Origin: Planobispora longispora
Lineage (GTDB): Bacteria > Actinomycetota > Actinomycetes > Streptosporangiales > Streptosporangiaceae
Assembly: GCF_016863135.1 (NCBI RefSeq)
Contig: NZ_BOOH01000068.1
Location: forward strand, 1-64,000
Length of the DNA stretch: 64,000 nucleotides
Direction of reading: 5' to 3'
Both the position numbers and the translations under genes were made by a program. Below the pieces are notes generated by a model, which ran no database searches, was not told where the DNA came from, and saw nothing but the letters and a program-made list of their open reading frames with translations. Positions 61,191 through 64,000 of the stretch are shown one piece after another (the stretch's first letter is position 1; each line of letters starts with the position of its first letter).

Positions 61191-61321
61191 CCCCGCGGCG
61201 GCCCGCCGGTGAACCGCGTACGGAGGTCGTCGCCGCCCCGGCCGGCGGCATCGGACCCCGCCGGGCGGTGGATCTCACCAAAGCGGCAATACGGTCATCG
61301 GTCTCCCGTTAGCCTCGGCCC

Positions 61322-62479
61322 ATGCGATTCCGACGTAACGCGCTCCTCGTCCCAGTGGTGTCGGGAATCACTGTTTCGGCATGCGCGTGGATCGGCCAGC
61401 CGCCGGCCGCGGCGGCCCCGCCGTCCACCGGTTCCGCGCAGGCCGGTTCCCCGCGGCTCGGGTCATCACAGGCCGGGGCGGCGGAGGCGCCCGGCCCGGG
61501 GAACCCCCGCGGCCGCGCGGCCGTACCGCCCGAGGCCCGGCCGGTCGACACCTCGCGACCGACGCGGGTCGTCGGCGACGGCACGCCCGGCAGCTGCACC
61601 TCGCGGGCCGTGGTGCGGGCGGTCGCCGCGGGCGGCGTCATCACCTTCTCCTGCGGTCCCGGGCCGGTGACCATCAAGCTGACCGCCACCGCCAAGGTCC
61701 GCAACACCAGCCCGCGCGTCGTCATCGACGGCGGCGGGAAGGTGACGCTCAGCGGCGCGGGCAGGCGGCGGATCCTCTACATGAACACCTGCGACAAGGC
61801 GCAGGTGTGGACCACGTCGCACTGCGACGACCAGGAGACCCCCCGGCTCACCGTGCAGAACCTGACGTTCGCGGACGGCGACGCCACCGGGGAGCGGCTC
61901 GACGGGGGCGGGGGCGGGGCGATCTTCGTGCGCGGCGGCCGGCTCACAGTGATCAACTCCCGGTTCGTCCGCAACCGCTGCGATCCCACCGGCCCGGACG
62001 TGGGAGGAGCCGCCATCCGGGTGCTCGACCAGTCGCGCGATCTGCCGGTCCACGTCGTCGGCAGCACGTTCGGCGGGGCCGCCGGCCAGGGCGGCGTGTG
62101 CTCCAACGGCGGCGCGCTGAGCAGCATCGGCGTGTCGTGGGAGGTGCTCAACAGCGTCTTCACCCACAACAGGGCCGTCGGGCGGGGCGCCAACCCGGCG
62201 AAGGCCGGGACCCCGGGCGGCGGCAGCGGCGGGGCCGTCTACGCCGACGGGAACAGATTCACCGTGCGGATCGCCGGGTCGATCATCACGGACAACCACG
62301 CCCGCGAGGGCGGCGGAGCCGTCTTCTTCGTCAGCAACGACCGCACCGGCACCCTGCGCGTCGAGCACTCGACGCTGCGCCGCAACCGCAGCGCCGGATT
62401 CGAGACCGGGGGCTTCCCCGGCATCTTCTTCCTCGGCGCCGGCGGCCGCCCGCTGGTGACCTCCTCCACGATCAGATGA
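61322..62479 (+). CDS. Secreted right-handed beta-helix protein
   Basis: The 385-residue protein has an N-terminal signal with a possible lipobox (TVSAC, Cys21), an Ala/Pro/Gly-rich spacer (about 25-75), then a repetitive region of short strands with GGGGAIFVRGG, GGAAIRVLD, NGGALSSIG, GGAVYADG and GGGAVFFVSN. These are typical rungs of polymorphic-repeat / pectate-lyase-like beta-helices. No catalytic residues of polysaccharide lyases are evident. TAGCCT at 61310-61315 just before the ATG suggests a leaderless transcript. It may be a cell-surface or wall-associated protein. Confidence 0.82.
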   Translation: MRFRRNALLVPVVSGITVSACAWIGQPPAAAAPPSTGSAQAGSPRLGSSQAGAAEAPGPGNPRGRAAVPPEARPVDTSRPTRVVGDGTPGSCTSRAVVRAVAAGGVITFSCGPGPVTIKLTATAKVRNTSPRVVIDGGGKVTLSGAGRRRILYMNTCDKAQVWTTSHCDDQETPRLTVQNLTFADGDATGERLDGGGGGAIFVRGGRLTVINSRFVRNRCDPTGPDVGGAAIRVLDQSRDLPVHVVGSTFGGAAGQGGVCSNGGALSSIGVSWEVLNSVFTHNRAVGRGANPAKAGTPGGGSGGAVYADGNRFTVRIAGSIITDNHAREGGGAVFFVSNDRTGTLRVEHSTLRRNRSAGFETGGFPGIFFLGAGGRPLVTSSTIR

Positions 62480-62512
62480 CCGGCGAGCGGCGCGGCGGTG
62501 CCCCGGCCCCCG

Positions 62513-63397
62513 TCACGTCTCCGGCGTCGGGATGGTGTCGAGGGTGCTCCCGGCCTGCTCGCGCGAGGTGGTGTCGTAGCGGTCGGACAGGGTCCGGAAG
62601 ACGTGCTCGGCCCGGATGGCGGGCCAGTCGGCGGGCAGGTGTTCGGCGGGCAGGTGGGGATCGGTGCGCACCAGCTGGAGCCAGTCGTTGTGCAGCAGGA
62701 GCTGGCGGGTGAAGTCGTCGGGGACGGCCGGCGCGGGGTCGGGGTGGTCCCAGCGGTCCAGGAAGGCGCGGTATCGGGCGGCGATGCCGGCGGTGTCGAA
62801 CGCGCGGCGGACGAGCTGGGCGGCCTCGGTCGGCTCCGCGGCGTGGGCCCTCATCACGTTGAGATGGCCGTCCAGGCCGAGCTCCGCGACCACCCGGGGG
62901 ACGTCGACGTGGCCTGGAGCGATCCACAGGCCGTTCTGCAGGGGACCGAAGCCCGCCCACATGAGGCGGGTGCGCAGGTCGTGCCGTTGACGCCGCCAGG
63001 CCTCCGGCAGGGAGAAGCCGACCAGGGTCCAGGTGCCGTCCCACTCCCGGTTGACCACCCCCGTGCTCCAGATGCGGTCGTGGCCGTCCCGTAGGACGGC
63101 GCCGGAACGGCCGGTGAGCCCGAAGTACATCTTGCGTCCGCGACGGTGCCGGGCCAGCAGGTCCCGCCGGACCATGCGGGCCAGGGTGGCGCGGACGGCC
63201 TCCTCGGAGACCCCGACGCGGGCCAGCACGTCGATGACGCTGCCCGAGTAGACCGCGACGTCCCGGCCGAGGACGTGCAGGCCCAGAAAGCTCAGGAGCA
63301 GGGACTGCGGTCGCGGTGAGCCCGCCTGCTCGTCTCCGGCGGTCTCGCCGCCGTCATGGTCCCCGGTCGTGGTGTCCGCTGTCGTCGCGCTCGTCAC
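62513..63397 (-). CDS. PaaX-family transcriptional regulator
   Basis: The 294-residue protein has, after a low-complexity Thr/Asp/Gly-rich N-terminus, the PaaX winged helix (SVIDVLARVGVSEEAVRATLARMVRRDLL) and the PaaX middle and C-terminal domains (TWTLVGFSLPEAWRRQRHDLRTRLMWAGFGPLQNGLWIAP). PaaX represses phenylacetate catabolism in enterobacteria by sensing phenylacetyl-CoA; actinobacterial homologues control assorted catabolic genes. It is divergent from an SDR gene, the likely target, with an inverted repeat between them. Confidence 0.92.
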   Translation of the reverse strand: MTSATTADTTTGDHDGGETAGDEQAGSPRPQSLLLSFLGLHVLGRDVAVYSGSVIDVLARVGVSEEAVRATLARMVRRDLLARHRRGRKMYFGLTGRSGAVLRDGHDRIWSTGVVNREWDGTWTLVGFSLPEAWRRQRHDLRTRLMWAGFGPLQNGLWIAPGHVDVPRVVAELGLDGHLNVMRAHAAEPTEAAQLVRRAFDTAGIAARYRAFLDRWDHPDPAPAVPDDFTRQLLLHNDWLQLVRTDPHLPAEHLPADWPAIRAEHVFRTLSDRYDTTSREQAGSTLDTIPTPET

Positions 63398-63416
63398 GCG
63401 GCAAGTGTAGGTCCGC

Positions 63417-63439
63417 CAACAAAGTTATGCACTTCGTTG
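63417..63439. promoter_or_regulatory. Operator candidate between the PaaX and SDR genes
   Basis: CAACAAAGT (63417-63425) and ACTTCGTTG (63431-63439) are 9-nt arms with one mismatch around TATGC. The site overlaps the -35 of the SDR promoter and lies 20 nt upstream of the PaaX start, so it fits a repressor of both. Confidence 0.6.
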
Positions 63440-63465
63440 ACTGTCGACATAAAAGTGTCTAACGT
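63437..63465 (+). promoter_or_regulatory. Predicted promoter of the SDR gene
   Basis: TTGACT (63437-63442) and TAACGT (63460-63465) are separated by 17 nt, a good housekeeping-type promoter; transcription would begin near 63472, leaving a short leader with GAGGAG before the GTG at 63499. Confidence 0.6.
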
Positions 63466-63498
63466 CTGAGCCTGTAGACGTGAGATGAGGAGCCACCA

Positions 63499-64000
63499 GT
63501 GGATCTGACAGGGAAAGTCGCGGTCGTCACCGGCGGCGGGCGCGGCCTCGGGTTCGCCTACGCCTCCGCGCTGGCCGGGGCCGGCGCGGCCGTCGTGGTC
63601 AACGACGTGGACGCCGAGGCCGCCGGGCACGCGGTCGAGGAGATCACCGCCGCGGGCGGGCGGGCCGTCGCCGAGGTGGCGCCGGTCGGCACCGGCGAGG
63701 CCGCGCAGGCGCTGGTGGACCGCGCGGTCGACGCGTTCGGCCGGCTGGACGTCATGGTCGCCAACGCGGGCATCCTCCGGGACCGCGTGTTGTGGAAGAT
63801 GACGGACGAGGACTTCGACGACGTGGTCCGCGTGCACCTGCGCGGCACGTTCACCTGCGCCCGCGCCGCCGCGATCCGCATGCGCGAGCAGGGCGGGGGC
63901 GGCCGCATCATCACCGCCTGCTCCCCGGCCGGCCAGCGGGGCAACTTCGGCCAGACCAACTACGCCGCGGCCAAGGCCGGCATCGCGGCGATGACCCGCA
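63499..64000 (+). CDS. Short-chain dehydrogenase/reductase (partial, runs off the window)
   Basis: From GTG 63499 the visible 167 residues show a classical SDR: TGGGRGLG cofactor loop (about 11-18), VNDVD with Asp favouring NAD(H), NAG at about 92-94, and the active-site YAAAKAG. The segment GRIITACSPAGQRG precedes it with the catalytic Ser probably in ACS. Such enzymes near PaaX regulators often act in fatty-acid or aromatic beta-oxidation-like pathways. The gene is incomplete at the 3' end. Confidence 0.92.
   Translation, partial: MDLTGKVAVVTGGGRGLGFAYASALAGAGAAVVVNDVDAEAAGHAVEEITAAGGRAVAEVAPVGTGEAAQALVDRAVDAFGRLDVMVANAGILRDRVLWKMTDEDFDDVVRVHLRGTFTCARAAAIRMREQGGGGRIITACSPAGQRGNFGQTNYAAAKAGIAAMTR

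Overview
The window is a high-GC (about 70 percent or more) actinomycete chromosome segment. Third codon positions are strongly G/C, GTG starts are common, many genes overlap by 4 nt (ATGA or GTGA), several starts look leaderless, and the gene families are typical of filamentous Actinomycetota. A Streptosporangiales-type genome (Nonomuraea, Streptosporangium, Microbispora relatives) is my best guess, but nothing here fixes the genus. No rRNA, tRNA, CRISPR array, insertion sequence or prophage was recognised.

Layout. (1) 1-3 kb: the tail of an unknown gene, an NmrA-type NAD(P)-binding protein, and an OmpR-type response regulator overlapping its histidine kinase. (2) 3.1-7.8 kb, minus strand: a four-gene envelope cassette made of an anchored solute-binding-like protein, a TelA toxic-anion-resistance protein, a solute-binding plus von Willebrand A lipoprotein, and a two-helix membrane protein. 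(3) 8-18 kb: a zinc alcohol dehydrogenase, a nitrilase-family hydrolase, a complete branched-chain-amino-acid-type (Liv) ABC transporter, a divergent PucR regulator and an acyl-CoA synthetase, suggesting uptake and activation of a carboxylic acid. (4) 18-21.3 kb: an S41 peptidase and an alpha/beta hydrolase.

(5) 21.8-39.7 kb is the centrepiece: nine plus-strand genes, nearly all overlapping, forming a nonribosomal peptide synthetase (NRPS) operon. The order is C-A-T-TE fused to an MFS exporter; a free AMP ligase; C-T; a free carrier protein; a degenerate C domain; MbtH; a free C domain; A-T; C-A-T. It ends in a strong hairpin. The promoter region has a TTGACG/TACCCT promoter, an upstream 22-bp-phased direct repeat, and two palindromes matching the actinobacterial CebR/CelR (cellobiose-responsive LacI-family) box at 13 of 14 bases. 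One of these sits at the expected transcription start. This predicts a sugar-controlled secretion-coupled peptide pathway whose product I cannot identify.

(6) 39.7-48.4 kb: small regulatory and stress genes. These include an FBP-type zinc protein divergent from a TetR regulator, secreted and SnoaL-like proteins, HxlR and TfoX-like proteins, GNAT, a BlaI/M56 pair, a MarR regulator with a phased operator array, DUF1707, and a His-rich DUF4396 membrane protein behind a CsoR-type palindrome. (7) 48.5-61.2 kb: a minus-strand peptide/opine-type ABC transporter operon running into a CocE/NonD hydrolase and a DUF3237 protein, two TetR regulators, then an amidase and an amidohydrolase; this looks like an uptake and hydrolysis island for an amide or ester compound. 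(8) 61.3-64 kb: a secreted beta-helix protein, a PaaX-family regulator and the start of a short-chain dehydrogenase.

A recurring oddity is in-frame short tandem repeats (9, 18, 21, 27 or 30 bp) in linkers, domain insertions and even start-codon regions of many genes.
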